A stretch of DNA of 64,000 nucleotides from Spodoptera frugiperda. Its lineage: Eukaryota > Arthropoda > Insecta > Lepidoptera > Noctuidae. Below the pieces are notes generated by a model, which had not been told where the DNA came from, ran no database searches, and was given only the letters and a program-made list of their open reading frames with translations. This document shows positions 12,319-25,085 of this stretch, in pieces; the first letter of the stretch is position 1, and each line of letters begins with the position of its first letter. The DNA lies in NCBI RefSeq assembly GCF_023101765.2, contig NC_064237.1, positions 372,001-436,000 on the forward strand, in the 5' to 3' direction. The position numbers and the translations under genes are program-made.

Positions 12319-15179
12319 ATGATAATCTTTATAATTTGGTTGGTGGTGCTAATTGTGGCGTTGGTGTTGCACATTCGGCAAATGCAATCCGCATTGAATA
12401 AACATGGCATCAAGTACTTGAAGCCAGCACCGATATTGGGCAACATGGCCAACACCATATTTCAACGAGAACATTTCGCGTACGATGTCCTTAAATTGTA
12501 CAGGACCTTTCCAAAAGACAGGTGAGGGTTTCATCGATTTGTCTAAGGCTTCAGATATATTACACGTTAATATGTGTTATATATGAATCATCTAGTTTAG
12601 ACTGATATAAACAAATGTGACTGATATATCGTAGATGTGGTCTACCGCAGGATTGTTAATAATTCACACGTTACATGTATCAAAGAAACAGATCCTATAA
12701 CAATTTCCTTGATTAAGTTATTAGCACTTAACTAAGTAGACGCCACTGTAATTAAAATTATTATAGCATTTTAAGGGTTCGTACTCGTAGGGGTCTTTAA
12801 ACGAAAAGAACTCGCAATAATATTTATCATTACTTCACTTAAATTATCTCTTGAACTATAAATACACCAAAATACAATAATACCCTTTACGGATATTGAT
12901 AATCTTAATGTGCAGTAGTGTTAAAATAGCATTGTTGTCACATATGAAGATAAGATATTTAAATTTATTTAATCGTAGTTTTTCACGATGTTCCGAGTGA
13001 ATGTCAAAATCTGTTGCCATCTGTTGTAGAAGTATGGGTAGCTAAATCTATATCTTAAGTGGTTCGAAAGATAATAAGATTTCTATTTGACTCTATAATT
13101 TCCTTTAACAGGTTTGTTGGAAGATATGAATTCACAAATCCGAGGATAATGCTCCGTGATCTCGACTTGGTGAAAAGAATTACTGTCAAAGATTTTGAAG
13201 TATTCCTTGATCATCGTGAATTCGGTGGGGACACGTTTTTCGGCAGAACCCTAATATTATTGAAAGGTAACATCTGAAATTAATATTATTGAAAGATTGA
13301 AATTAATCAACGATTTAGTTATAAAATATAATATTATGATGTTAATTTAACTTGATTTGATATTCCTAAGGCCAAGAATGGAAGGACATGCGCTCCACGT
13401 TGAGTCCAGCGTTCACAAGCTCCAAGATACGGCTGATGGTGCCTTTCATGGTGGAGGTCGGAGACCAGATGATACGGTCACTTCGCAAGGAAATCGAGGC
13501 GTCAGATGGTAAGTAAAAACATATTTTTAAAAATAGTTATGACTAGTTAGCATTTATTTTATAGTTTTAATCAGCCTCTTTTTGTTTTAGACGGATATAT
13601 AAATGTCGATTGCAAGGATCTCACAACTCGCTACGCGAATGACGTTATAGCTTCTTGTGCTTTTGGCCTGAAGGTTAATTCTCATGAAGAGAAAAATAAC
13701 GAATTCTACATGATGGGTAGGGCAGCAGCAAACTTTGGTTTGCGTGAAATGTTTATGTTCATGTTATATTTCATTGCTCCAAAAATAATTGCGGTAAGCA
13801 TACATATTTAAACAAGTCTTTTGTCTTTTAAAAACTCTATCAAAACGAATAATTTCATTATTTTACAGTTGCTAAAGTGGAACTTGGTACCAGATAAGAT
13901 GAAGAACTTTTTCATAAACTTAGTCTTGGACACAATGAAGGACCGTGAAACGCGACACATTTTTAGACCAGACATGATTCATCTGCTTATGGAAGCTAAA
14001 AAAGGTAGCAATAGAAAATGTGTTTAGTTAACAAACAATACTAGAACAGCCAAACTTGATACTTAATTACTCACTTATTCTATCCTGTATACAATAGTAT
14101 TTATTAGCATATTATTTTAGGCCAACTGACTCATGAAGATGCTAAATCTAACAATGAGACTACTGGGTTTGCGACTGTCGAAGAATCATCAGTTGGACTC
14201 AAAAAGACTGCGAATCGAGGTAAATTATAACCTCATACATTAATTGTAGAGAAACATAATCTGAAGTACAAAAAACAAATTCTAATTTACAGTTTGGAAT
14301 GACAACGATCTAAGTGCTCAAGCATTTTTATTCTTCATCGCTGGTTTTGAGACTGTGTCTACAAGTATGTCGTTCTTACTGTACGAGCTGGCAGTAAACC
14401 CTGATGTGCAAGAACGATTGGCGCAGGAGATAAAGGAACATGATGCTAAGAACGGTGGCAAGTTCGACTTCAACTCTATTCAGAGCATGAAGTACATGGA
14501 TATGGTTGTGTCAGGTATGAAATTCGATCTCATTCAGACTTTTGTTTTTTCAATGGAGCAGTGCAATAAAATTATATTTCATTTCCAGAACTTCTCAGGC
14601 TATGGCCACCACTCGCAGTTATGGATAGAGAAAGCAACAGGGATTACAATATGGGCAGACCAAGTGAAGATGTTGAAAAAGATTACATTGTAAGATATAA
14701 AATAAAATTTAGTTCTGTATTTACACCAGGTGACGTTAATTAACCATTGTTCTTTGTTGTTCTAGTTACCTAAGGGGTCTACAGTATTTATACCAGCCTT
14801 CGCCTTCCACCGCGACCCTCAGTACTTCCCAGATCCTGATAAGTTCGATCCAGAGCGTTTCTCTGAAGAAAACCGTTATAAGCTTAATTTGAACGCCTAC
14901 ATGCCTTTTGGCAATGGCCCAAGAAACTGCATAGGTAACATCCATACTTCTATTAAAATATTGAATGATTCATCTGTACATGTAAATATAATTCTTATTT
15001 CTTTATTGACAGGGTCGCGATTTGCTCTCTGCGAATTGAAGGTCTTGACTTACCAGATTCTGCTGCACATGGAACTGTCTCCTAGTGAGAAGACTCCGAT
15101 TCCTGCCAAGTTGGCTGCTGACAGCATAAACATCAGGCTCCAAGGAGGACACTGGCTTAGATTTAGACAAAGAAAATAA
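12319..15179 (+). CDS. CYP9A: Cytochrome P450 gene 3 (CYP9A subfamily), 10 coding exons
   Basis: Exons: 12319-12521, 13112-13266, 13371-13508, 13591-13793, 13869-14004, 14121-14219, 14293-14514, 14589-14689, 14766-14934, 15013-15179; 530 codons, all junctions GT-AG. Seen: N-terminal anchor (IIFIIWLVVLIVALVL), KPAPILGN hinge, WKDMR, AGFETVS, ELLR K-helix, FDPERF, haem loop MPFGNGPRNCIG with Cys near 474. It is the most diverged copy in exon 8: DRESNRDYNMGRPSED replaces the usual DRICTKDYNMGKPN type, and exon 9 opens with LPKGS instead of the usual (I/V)RKG. These changes lie near substrate-recognition site 5, so a different substrate is plausible (inference). AATAAA at 15239-15244. ER-membrane monooxygenase by family. 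Confidence 0.95.
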
Positions 15180-15427
15180 ATCCTTTGCTGTGACGAAGGA
15201 AAAAGTAATAAGTATCTTATGAAGAGTATTTAGGTTTTAATAAAATCTTTTGAATAATTGTGTACCTCTATTTATGTTTAAATGAAAACATAAAAGTAAT
15301 ATTGTATTTATGTTTTAATAAAGGATCAAGTTTTGATATCATTTGTCGTTTTATTATTAAAAAATAATGGTAAAATAATTTTCTCGTTTTTCTCTTAGTC
15401 TACTCTACGTTTTGTTAAGTCATTGTA

Positions 15428-15512
15428 ACTGCCGCACTCAGAGAAAGACTATTTAAACGATTTTGTATTTTTAAGTAACCATTAAATGATTCTGAGTACG
15501 ACGGTAAGTTAA
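15428..15512. repeat. Short MITE copy with inverted ends
   Basis: Ends GCCGCACTCAGAGA and AATGATTCTGAGTACGACGG are inverted copies of one another and match the ends of the element at 16910-17032. The core is shortened. Confidence 0.6.
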
Positions 15513-15914
15513 GGAAACCTTTAGCAACGGACAATTATAATTTAATAGTCTATGAACTTGCTATTTTTAATTTTTATTACATTATTGGCAAACATCCATT
15601 GTTTAAGGCAGATTCAAAACAATAGTTTAGTGGAAGAGCATCCTCATCTCTCATGATCTTAATTACTGCATTTACTAAAAATAACGCCAGCAATAGTCAG
15701 CTGAATTGTGAGGTCAATTAAACCAATAAATTGTGACCTCCTATTGTTTGACAAGAGAGATAACGTCATTGACGGTCATAACAATGGACGCTACTAGGCG
15801 GATAAGTATTGTATAGACTTTATTGTCAAATAAATAACAATAGTTTTCACTTGCTAAAGGAGTATTTACAACTAGTTTTTAGTAATGACTTTTCTAAATT
15901 GAAAAGTAAGAAAT

Positions 15915-15965
15915 ATGAATATAGATTGGACCGAGCGTAACGCCTTGTGGAACGCCTTCGTAAAA
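15915..15965 (-). repeat. Short reverse-transcriptase remnant upstream of gene 4
   Basis: The - strand reads GVPQGVTLGP, an RT block equivalent to that at 10835-10890. It lies about 240 bp before the end of the leader exon of gene 4. Too short to assign to a clade. Confidence 0.4.
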
Positions 15966-16059
15966 TATCCCAGCAATGGTTCTAAACACTACAAAACCAT
16001 ATCACAACACAATCACACGATCTCTTAGTTTTATACTATCAACGGAATATGTGTGTATA

Positions 16060-16184
16060 CATTACTACGTATCACAGTTTCGTGTCATTCATAGCGAACC
16101 AGTCTGTGAACACAGTCACACGCTCATATCTAATATTTTTTTTGGTTGTGTTATTGTTTTGTTGAGGAACTCGCGTTTGTTTAT
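16060..16184 (+). promoter_or_regulatory. Non-coding first exon / promoter-proximal block of P450 gene 4
   Basis: Strongly similar to 28960-29088, upstream of gene 6: shared stretches include TGTCATTCATAG and TTGTGTTATTGTTTTGTT, and both end at a GTAAG donor (here at 16185). Conservation between duplicated genes next to a splice donor supports a transcribed leader exon. The transcription start is not identified. Confidence 0.55.
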
Positions 16185-16909
16185 GTAAGCATTTTTTTTA
16201 AATATCTCAGTTACAATATTATTTGGGCTTATGTTTCTGTACATTAATGAATTAATATTGATTATTTATACACCTTCAACTTACACATTAAAATTCACAT
16301 TCTATACATAATCTCGATCAAAACCTGTAATTTTAAAAGAATATTTTTTTAATATTCCGAAGTTATATGCTAATAAAAGATTCCGTGCCAAAGCAAGCAG
16401 GATGCAACAGATTGTGCTACCATTTGTAGTTACATAAAATGCGTGGAGTGTTAGAATAAATGGAGATTTGTGACTAGTGCACAAAGGTTCAACAAAAACT
16501 GTGTGACTATAGGTCTTAAAGACTATTGAACAATTCCTTTGTTTCCTTCCAATTGTTTGATAGGTTATCGCACTTGTGTATTGTATATCATTGATATGTA
16601 ATTTCTTATAAACAAACAATTAATGTGAGTGTTTTATAATCAAGCTTCTAGTTATCAGATAAAATGTAAGATAGTGACACAACACAGCGACGTAAACAGA
16701 CTAACAGACATGTTGACCTTGACTGATCATTCATAATCAAGTTCATTCGTCGGACCTCCATATGATTCAATTAGATGATTGGCCTAATGACGCCGGCGCA
16801 GTTCTAACTCGATTAAAGACTGAACTGAATTCTGCTACTATTATTAGACTCTATTGGACTTAGAATTTTGAAGTTTAAAGTGATAACTTTAATTTTCTGG
16901 ATCGAGCCT

Positions 16910-17032
16910 ATGTGCCGCACTCAGAGACATTTAATGATTACTTAAACCTATTCCTTAGTAACGATTTTGTATCGAAAACAATTGCTAAGGACTGGGTTAA
17001 GTAATCATTAAATGACTCTGAGTATGGCGATA
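16910..17032. mobile_element. MITE with ~32-bp terminal inverted repeats
   Basis: The left end (GCCGCACTCAGAGACATTTA onward, from 16915) is the near-perfect inverse of the right end (AATGACTCTGAGTATGGC, to 17027), with inverted internal TAATGATTACTTAA. A TA may be the target duplication. It lies in the leader intron of gene 4, about 80 bp before the coding start. Related copies are at 15428 and 7510. Confidence 0.75.
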
Positions 17033-17114
17033 AGACTTTCATCCTCGCAATTATACCTGATTAAAGAAAGTTATTATACAACTAGTAATAAACAAAATCT
17101 TTAACTTCCAGACG

Positions 17115-20100
17115 ATGATAATATTGCTGATATGGGTGGCAGTTCTGATCGGTGTGGTGGTGCTGTATCTCCGTCAGCTCTACTCCACATTCAGCAGACA
17201 TGGCATCAAGCACTTCAAGCCTATCCCATTGCTGGGTAACATGGGCACTGTATTGCTTCGAAGACAACACTTAGCATATAGTCTTATTGATTTGTATAAT
17301 GCCTTCCCTGAAGAAAAGTGAGTACTTAAATAACATTCTATACTAATTTAATAAGTGTCTTTAGCTTCACCCAAAAAATATACATCAGTGATAATGCTAC
17401 GTGTAGCGGGTTCGATTTCCGCATAGAGCTACTCTTTATGTGATCCACAAATTGTTGCTTCGGGTCTGGGTGTCGTGTGGTTGTGAACTTGTGTGTATAT
17501 TTGTAAACGCACCCACGACAATGGAGAAAACCCTAGTGTGGTCAGTTTTTTTAAGTAATAAAATTATTCCCACTTTTCATGCTATTTCTTAATCGTTAGT
17601 GCCTGTTATTAAACGTTGAGTAGAATTTCACAGTCTGTGGTATTATCGATCATGATTCTCACTTCTCACGATGACCCGCGTACAACAAGGCGGATTATTA
17701 TTCTTATCAATATACATTTACAAATGTTAATGACATTGGAGGTCATTGCTCTCTCGTTACTTCCTTTGACTCAAAAGTGATAAGAGCTTTATCATTAAAA
17801 AAATAAGGTTCATATTTAAATTCTAACTAAATGTCAGTGTAGCTCTGAAGCATTCTTTGGAGAAATGCCATATCACCAAGTCTAAATTGCCTAATTAGGT
17901 ACTTTTTTGTATTGTATAACATCTATTCTGTGTAGTTAAACAATTATTTTTCCATATTTCCAGATTTGTAGGAAGGTTTGAGTTCATGAACGAGGCAGTG
18001 CTGATCAGAGATCTGGAGCTGGTGAAGAAAGTTTGTGTCAAAGACTTTGAGCACTTTGTCGATCACCGCAGTTTTGGGATTGACTCGTTCTTCGCAAGAA
18101 CTTTGTTTTTACTGAGAGGTTTATATTATTTTTTTATGTTTTTAGATTATTTTGGACTTTTATCATTATACATTTTCTGATATTTAAGAATAATCACTTG
18201 TCTTACTGTCTATCTGGTTAAATTTAATAATAAGCACGATTTAGCATATAAATAAGGAAAACCCTGTGTCTCTAAAAACATTTTGTTTTCATAGGCCAAG
18301 AATGGAAGGACATGCGCTCCACGCTGAGTCCAGCGTTCACAAGCTCCAAGATACGGCTGATGGTACCTTTCATGGTGGAGGTCGGAGACCAGATGATAGA
18401 TTCCCTTAAAAAGAGGATTGAGGATTCAAAAGGTATGGAAATCAGTAAACAAATATTGATCAGAATACAAAAAGGTGTCTAGATAAAATAATATGTTCTC
18501 CAAATTATCAGACTTGCAGTAACTACAATACATTTTATCTGTTGATCCTTTATAAGTGTTCTGTGGAGAAGAATGAGTAAAAAACTTAATGTTAGTTGTG
18601 TGTTGATAAAAAACAAGACTTAATTACAACTTTCTTTCTTTCAACCAGGTGGCTACATAGATATTGACTGCAAGGACCTCACGACCCGCTACGCTAACGA
18701 TGTAATAGCCTCGTGCGCTTTTGGCCTCAAAGTGGACTCGCAGACTGAAAAGGACAATCAATTCTACGTAATGGGCAAGACAGTGACAAACTTCAATTTC
18801 TTTCAAGTATTAAAATTCTTCTTGATTATGAATATTCCCAAAATTGCTAAGGTAAATATAAACAATTACTAATTATTTTTAAAAATTAACGAGTACAAAT
18901 ATGTGTGATGGAGAATTGAATAAATAAAATGTATGGAAACAAATCATTTGCAGATGCTCAAATGGGATATAGTCTCAGATACAGTGAAGAACTTCTTTAA
19001 AAACTTGGTACTGGACACTATGAAGGAGCGAGAAATGCACAACATTGTAAGGCCTGATATGATCCACTTGCTTATAGAAGCGAAAAAAGGTACCAATATC
19101 ATTTCAGATGACGTATTTCAATTAGTTTATAAGAAGAGAGAAAACACTTAATCAAAATAAATAATGTTTTATTCAGGTAAATTGTCTCACGACGATGTCC
19201 AATCTAATGATGATGCAACTGGATTTGCGACTGTTGATGAATCTTCGGTTGGATTAAAGAAAGTCAATAGAGGTAACGATTAACTCGCTTATTGTTACAA
19301 ATAATACAATTGAAGCATTAAACGATTTACAACCCATTTTAAACCTTGCAGAGTGGAGTGACAATGACCTCGTTGCTCAAGCATTCCTGTTCTTTGTGGC
19401 TGGTTTTGAATCAATTTCATCGAGTGTGTGCTTCTTATTGTACGAGTTGGCAATAAATCCTGATGTACAGGAGCGCTTGGCGCAGGAGATCAGGGAGTAT
19501 GACGCGAAGAATGGCGGCAAGTTTGACTTCAACTCGATACAGAGTATGAAGTATATGGATAATGTTGTGTCAGGTAAGACAGCTAAAATCTTTGTCAGAA
19601 AAGATATAGGTATTATCAGTTTAGTTAAAAATATGGAAATGTTGTTTTCAGAATTATTACGACGATGGCCTGTAGCTGTAGCTACTGACAGAATTTGTGA
19701 AAAAGACTACAACATGGGTAAACCAAATGCAAAGGCTGAGAAGGATTTCATTGTAAATTGATCAGTTATTATTTTAATTTTTAGTTTATACGATTCAAAT
19801 TCAAATAAACACAATTTAATTTTACAGGTGCGGAAAGGTGCTGGGATCATGATCTCGGCCTTTGCTTTCCATCACGACCCTCAGTACTTCCCGGAGCCGC
19901 AAAAGTTTGACCCTGATCGTTTTTCTGATGAAAATAAACACAAGATCAATCCGAATGCATACATGCCTTTTGGTGTTGGTCCTAGAAACTGCATAGGTAT
20001 GACTATGGTTCCCTAGTAACATCTTGGTGCAGCTTGGCGAAAATTTAAATAACGTTGTAATTTACAGGGTCAAGATTTGCTCTCTGCGAGATGAAGGTGA

Positions 20101-20234
20101 TCACCTACCAGATACTGAGGCACATGGTGCTCTCTCCCTGTGAGAAGACCTGCATCCCTGCTAAGCTCGCAACTGACAATATGAACTTGAGATTGCAAGG
20201 AGGACACTGGCTCAGATTTCGACTACGAAAATAA
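17115..20234 (+). CDS. CYP9A: Cytochrome P450 gene 4 (CYP9A subfamily), 10 coding exons; twin of gene 6
   Basis: Exons: 17115-17317, 17964-18118, 18295-18432, 18649-18851, 18954-19089, 19177-19272, 19352-19573, 19652-19752, 19828-19996, 20068-20234; 529 codons. Seen: anchor (IILLIWVAVLIGVVVLYL), KPIPLLGN, WKDMR, I-helix AGFESIS with Ser where genes 1-3 and 8 have Thr, ELLR, FDPDRF, haem loop MPFGVGPRNCIG (Cys near 473). Exon 7 ends DNVVS where the others have DMVVS. Very close to gene 6 in exons and in parts of introns, for example the start of intron 9, so the two arose by a recent duplication. AATAAA at 20326-20331. Microsomal monooxygenase by family. Confidence 0.95.
17390..17555 (+). mobile_element. 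tRNA-derived SINE in intron 1 of gene 4
   Basis: Contains a Pol III B-box-like GGTTCGATTTCC and the body (GTGATCCACAAATTGTTG, GGGTCTGGGTGTCGTGTG, ACGCACCCACGACA) that I recognise as a common lepidopteran SINE. It ends in a short T/A-rich tail. No clear target duplication was found. Confidence 0.6.
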
Positions 20235-20464
20235 AATATGTCGACCAAGCACTTTAATTTTCTCCTACAACATAATATTATTTTAAAATGTGTATTATTC
20301 TGTCTTCTAGTTTAAGATAGAGTTAAATAAATCTGTTATGTGTACTGATTATAAAGAAATATTTTTAATTATACTTTTAATTTTTCATAGCTCTCTTTAT
20401 TTAAAAATACAGTTGTTAAGCGCTCTAATACGACCCCACATATTTTTAACTTAGTCAACGCAAC

Positions 20465-20505
20465 GTCACGCCTTTTATCCTCGAAGGGGTAGGCAGGAAG
20501 CAGGC
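20465..20505 (-). repeat. Small SINE 3' fragment
   Basis: CACGCCTTTTATCC and CGAAGGGGTAGGCAGG match the 3' end of the SINE at 23159-23452. It lies just downstream of gene 4. Confidence 0.5.
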
Positions 20506-20706
20506 TTTTAACTAAGTAATAGGTACTATTGTGAAACATTGATGATTGAAAAAAATGTCATAATATTGCATAATAATATTAATCAACGTAGACAAACAAT
20601 TTTTATCATTCTTCGAATCTTATCTATGTACTTACTCGGTGCATAAATACACACATACACTCACACACACTGCATAGATCACACAAAATATTGTCTAGTA
20701 CACATT

Positions 20707-20815
20707 CAGTTCGTGTCTGACAGGGAAAGTGGTCGCACGTGCGTACAGGAAGAGAAAGAGAGAGATAGCACAACATGTTGATTGTCTACTAAATTGTTTA
20801 TCCATCCAATTACAC
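20707..20815 (+). promoter_or_regulatory. Candidate non-coding first exon of P450 gene 5
   Basis: Ends at a consensus donor CGTAAGT (20816). Contains the palindrome GCACGTGC (CACGTG at 20736-20741). The equivalent block of the paralogous gene 7 has CACGTG at 33264-33269. Start not determined. Confidence 0.45.
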
Positions 20816-21283
20816 GTAAGTTTAAAAACTTTGTAAACACTTAATATGCTTTGTTTCATTTCCTTAATTATTTGGTTTAATAAACAAGGAAAAACATACA
20901 GAAAATATATAAACAGTCATTTTTGTATCAAGGTCATTTCATAGTATAGTTACTGTCAATTGTGTGTCCTTGACCCTTATCATGTTATACCATATCCATA
21001 GATAGAGCAACATTATGTCGATAATCTTTAGTTTGTTAAAGGTCGATGACTTACCTATTGCCGACTTGTATTACGCAATAATTCGACCTACACCAACAAA
21101 AATCTATTGCTATAGTTATCTATTGGTATATTTGAATACGATAATATTTATCTTTTATCTAATACGACACTACCAATATTTACTATGATAGTAGCAGGAT
21201 AAAAAAAAAACTACAAATAAACCAAAATTAGGTTGCCAACTGACCTTGTTGACGTCATATTTGAGTCTTAGGTTCAGGTTCAT

Positions 21284-21450
21284 AGGTTAGGAAAATGTCG
21301 GAGCTGCGGACAACGTAAAAGGTTACTTGGGCTCCGGCTCAAAGCAGGAGAAGGACACTAGAGTCTGACACTCCCACTCGCCTCACCCAGAGCGGGAGAA
21401 GTCATTGGATGATTTCCCCCTCAAAAAATAAAAAAAGGTTAGGAAAATGT
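21284..21450 (+). mobile_element. 5'-truncated LINE tail in the leader intron of gene 5
   Basis: Insert 21299-21435, A-rich at its right end, with a perfect 15-bp target duplication (21284-21298 and 21436-21450). Same family and orientation as 879-1029. Confidence 0.8.
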
Positions 21451-21565
21451 GTAAATACCTAATGCAGAATTCCAAAAATATTCATGAACAATTTCTATAA
21501 CAGAATTTTATACCATTTAGTATAACTTCCTCTTGTCTAATTTAATTATTTTATCCTTTCAGAAA

Positions 21566-24500
21566 ATGATGATCTTATTGATATGGTTGGCGGTCCTGAT
21601 AGCGGTGCTTGCACAATACTTGCGGAAAGCACACTCAATGTTTGATGAAAATGAAATCAAATATTTGAAGAGCACGCCGCTTCTATCCGACCTGATGGTA
21701 ATATTAAGACCAAAGGAACACATGGGTGAGGATGTCGCTAGAGTTTACAACAGTTTTCCTAATGAAAGGTAAGGAGAATGATAATTGTGGGCAAGTTATT
21801 TTCTAGCTCCGATTAAGGGTGCTTTTACACCAGATATTTGCTGTGCTACGTTGATGCATTTGGCTTACCTACTTAAAATGCTCTTTGAATGTTTATGAAC
21901 TCAGTCCATTTATTTTTTTATACAACTAAGACATTAAAAATGAGCATATCTTTGAAATCGATATTTGAATCTGTAAGACAGATTTTACCACTTTAATACT
22001 TAAGTAAGTAAGTAAGTAAGTATCTATTTCATTAAATCTTTTTTGTTTCCAGGTTTGTGGGAAAACTGCAATTTATGAAGAAGTCTATAGTAATACGTGA
22101 TCCAGAACTGATTAAAAAGATCACCGTCAAAGACTATGAAAGTTTCCTCAACCACCCGGACACACCAGAATCGTTCTTTAGCAAAGTTTTATTCTTTATG
22201 AAAGGTACAATAGTGTACACTTTGTTCAATCAATATTTTTTTTTTCTATTGAAGTAGTTCGTCCTTATTATTTGAGATATATAATTTATTTTCTTGATCT
22301 TGTAGATGAGCCGTGGAAGGACATGCGCACCACGCTAAGTCCAGCGTTCACCAGCTCAAAGATTCGCCAAATGGTGCCTTTCATGGCTGAGGTTGGAGAT
22401 CAGATGATACTTTCATTGAAGAAGAAGATAGAACAATCCAAAGGTAAAAAAATTATCAGGCGAGATAGCGGCCTTCAATTATAACATAAAAAAAATATTG
22501 AGGCAATACTTTTGAGAGAACTGATATTAATTTAAGAGATAAATCTGAATAATTGTGTCTATATCCAGATGGCTACGTAGATATAGAATGCAAAGATCTC
22601 ACAACACGTTACGCCAATGATGTGATAGCGACCTGCGCCTTTGGTCTGAAGGTGGACTCTCACAATGATGAGAACAATGAATTCTACAAAATGGGAGAAA
22701 TACTCAGCGCCTTTAATATATCCAGAATGCTGTTGTTCATGTTGATGAGTACTGTGCCTTATTTGAATCAGGTAATTTATAGTTTGGAATAACTTTGTCC
22801 ACCAATGATGATACTTTAGAGTACATGGTTATGTGAATGCTGATGATCATCGAAAATGCATTGACATTAGACGTCAATTATTGATGGACATAACGATGTA
22901 TGCTTACAATTAATGTAATTTTGTAACTGTTACAGGTATTAGAATTTGAAATAATTCCAAAGTCAGCTCAGCGGTTTATCAAAAATCTGGTGCTTGACAC
23001 TATGAAGGACCGAGAGTTGCGGAAAATTATCAGACCTGACATGATTCACTTGCTAATGGAGGCTAAAAAAGGTAAAACTAACAGAGAGTTTCCAATTAAC
23101 TGTTTGCAAATTTGCACTTCTACTCCTAGATTCGATATTCGTATTGATAAATTATCATACATACATACATATCGTCACGCCTTTAATCCCCGAAGGGGTA
23201 GGCAGAGGTGCACCTTATGGCAAGTAATGCCACTGTGTACACCCACTTTTCACAATTTATATTGTGAGTCCCATGTAATAGGTGGTGAGCCTATTGCCAT
23301 AATATACCGGACACATTTCCAGACTCCGTGCTACCACTGAGAAATTTTCGAAAAACCGAAAAAAGCCTAGTAATACTTCGCCCGACCCGGGAATCGAACC
23401 CGAGACCCCTTGCCCAGCAGTCGCAGTTGCAACCACTCGGCCAACGAGGCAGTGATAAATTTATCATTATTGATAAGCATTATTAAAACCTCAGTTTGAG
23501 TTATTAATTTATCATTCAGACATCTACGATCATCATAGTCTCGTTTCACCAAAAAATCGGACAATGGATTGTATTTAGCGTTTTAACATTCAGCCCAATT
23601 ATAATCATACTAGAAGATAAAAGGACTCCATTTTTTATATTTTCAGGCCAACTAACTCACGATGATTCTAAGTCGAGTGATGAAGCGGCAGGGTTTGCAG
23701 CTGTTGAAGAATCTACAATTGGAAAAAAGGCACCAAATAACAGAGGTAACTTGACAACTTAATTAAAAATCAAAGAATGTTATGGAATTGCAACTCTATG
23801 TCATTGTATCTAATTGATCTATAATCACTATTGCAGTGTGGAGCGATGATGATTTGGTAGCTCAAGCATTCCTGTTCTTCATTGCTGGCTTCGAATCAGT
23901 TTCATCGAGTATGTCGTTCTTACTGCACGAGCTGGCACTGAACCCTGACGTACAGGAACGCCTGGTGCAGGAGATTAAAGAACATGATGAGAAGAATGGT
24001 GGAAAGGTGGACTTCACATCTATACAGAGCATGAAGTACTTAGATATGGTTGTGTCAGGTAAGATCTGACTGTCTGCTAAACTTGCTACAATAAATGTGG
24101 TAAATGAAGGCTTTACATTTTACCTGAAACTTATTATATGTTTTGTTGAAATTTATAATGGTCATATTTTTTATACTTTTCAGAGGTGTTAAGATTATGG
24201 CCACCGTTCCCAATCTTTACCAGAGCATGTACAAGAGATTACAATATGGGGAAACCAAACGACTCAGCCAAACGGGATTTTATTGTAAGTATGCTTTAAG
24301 TAACATGACGTATGAATAAGCTGTTAAGTAATTTAACTGTCCAAATTATTTGGATAGAATAACTGCTTTCAAGTTAAAGTTTTGTGATAAATTAAACTAA
24401 ACACTATCGATAATAGTAATTACTGTAAATTTCGCTAATTGCTTAGACCATCAGGTGATCCGTCTGCTAGTTTGTCTTCTATTCCATAAAAAAGATAATT

Positions 24501-25085
24501 GATACGTTATGATGGTTATACGTCTTTGTCTTGCTTCGCAGGTACGAAAAGGTACAGAATTATGGATACCGACGTATGCCTTCCATCGAGACCCCCAGTA
24601 CTACCCAAGTCCTGACAAGTTCGATCCGGAGCGTTTCTCCGATGAAAACAAACACAAAATCAAACCGTTTACATACATGCCATTTGGTGCTGGGCCAAGG
24701 AACTGTATTGGTTGGTATTCCTGGATTACTTTAATATCTTTAGTATTACCAAATGCTTTTCTTTCTCTCCCCCAATATGCTCAATCAAGGGTGCAGAAGA
24801 ACAAAACTTGAGACAGAAGAATATTTGATCTGTTGAGAATCTAATACAATGTTTCGGAGGACACCCTGTTATAGTTTACAATACCAGTTTTTAAAACAAA
24901 TCTTTTTTACTACCTCAGGATCCAGATTTGCTCTCTGCGAGATCAAGGTGATGGCTTACCAGCTCCTGCGGCAGGTGGAACTGTCTCCTTGTGAGAAGAC
25001 CTGCATCCGTCCCAAGCTCGCAATCAACAGTTTAAACTTAAAGCTGGAAGGAGGACATTGGCTAAGGTTTAGGCTGAGAAAATAG
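21566..25085 (+). CDS. CYP9A: Cytochrome P450 gene 5 (CYP9A subfamily), 10 coding exons; paralogue of gene 7
   Basis: Exons: 21566-21768, 22053-22204, 22306-22443, 22569-22771, 22936-23071, 23647-23745, 23837-24058, 24184-24284, 24542-24710, 24919-25085; 529 codons. Seen: MM start then an anchor (ILLIWLAVLIAVLAQYL); the usual LLGN after the hinge is LLSDL; exon 3 opens DEPWKDMR instead of GQEWKDMR; I-helix AGFESVS (Ser for Thr); EVLR; FDPERF; haem loop MPFGAGPRNCIG (Cys near 473). Exon 8 reads PPFPIFTRACTRDYNMG, unlike the DR(I/V/E)C pattern of the others, pointing to an altered substrate site 5. Exon 9 is spliced with a less common GTTGGT donor. Intron 5 carries a SINE. With gene 7 it forms a distinct branch (SDL, PNER at the end of exon 1). 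No clear AATAAA within 200 bp. Confidence 0.95.
23145..23467 (-). mobile_element. Complete tRNA-derived SINE in intron 5 of gene 5
   Basis: Insert 23159-23452 with a target duplication of TGATAAATTATCAT type (23145-23158; 23453-23467 with one extra T). The - strand begins with a tRNA-like head: A-box-like TTGGCCGAGTGG and a perfect B box GGTTCGATTCC. It ends with the shared 3' motif complementary to CCCCGAAGGGG. Same family as 41919-42199. Confidence 0.85.
24440..24500 (+). repeat. 3' fragment of a dispersed repeat in intron 8 of gene 5
   Basis: CATCAGGTGATCCGTCTGCT and TATTCCATAAAAAA match the end of the repeat also present at 56196-56316 and, more diverged, 30004-30303. Confidence 0.5.

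Noticed and set aside
23370..23452. Possible tRNA gene on - strand
   Set aside because: Both Pol III boxes are present, but the sequence continues into a SINE body with target duplications, so it is a SINE head.
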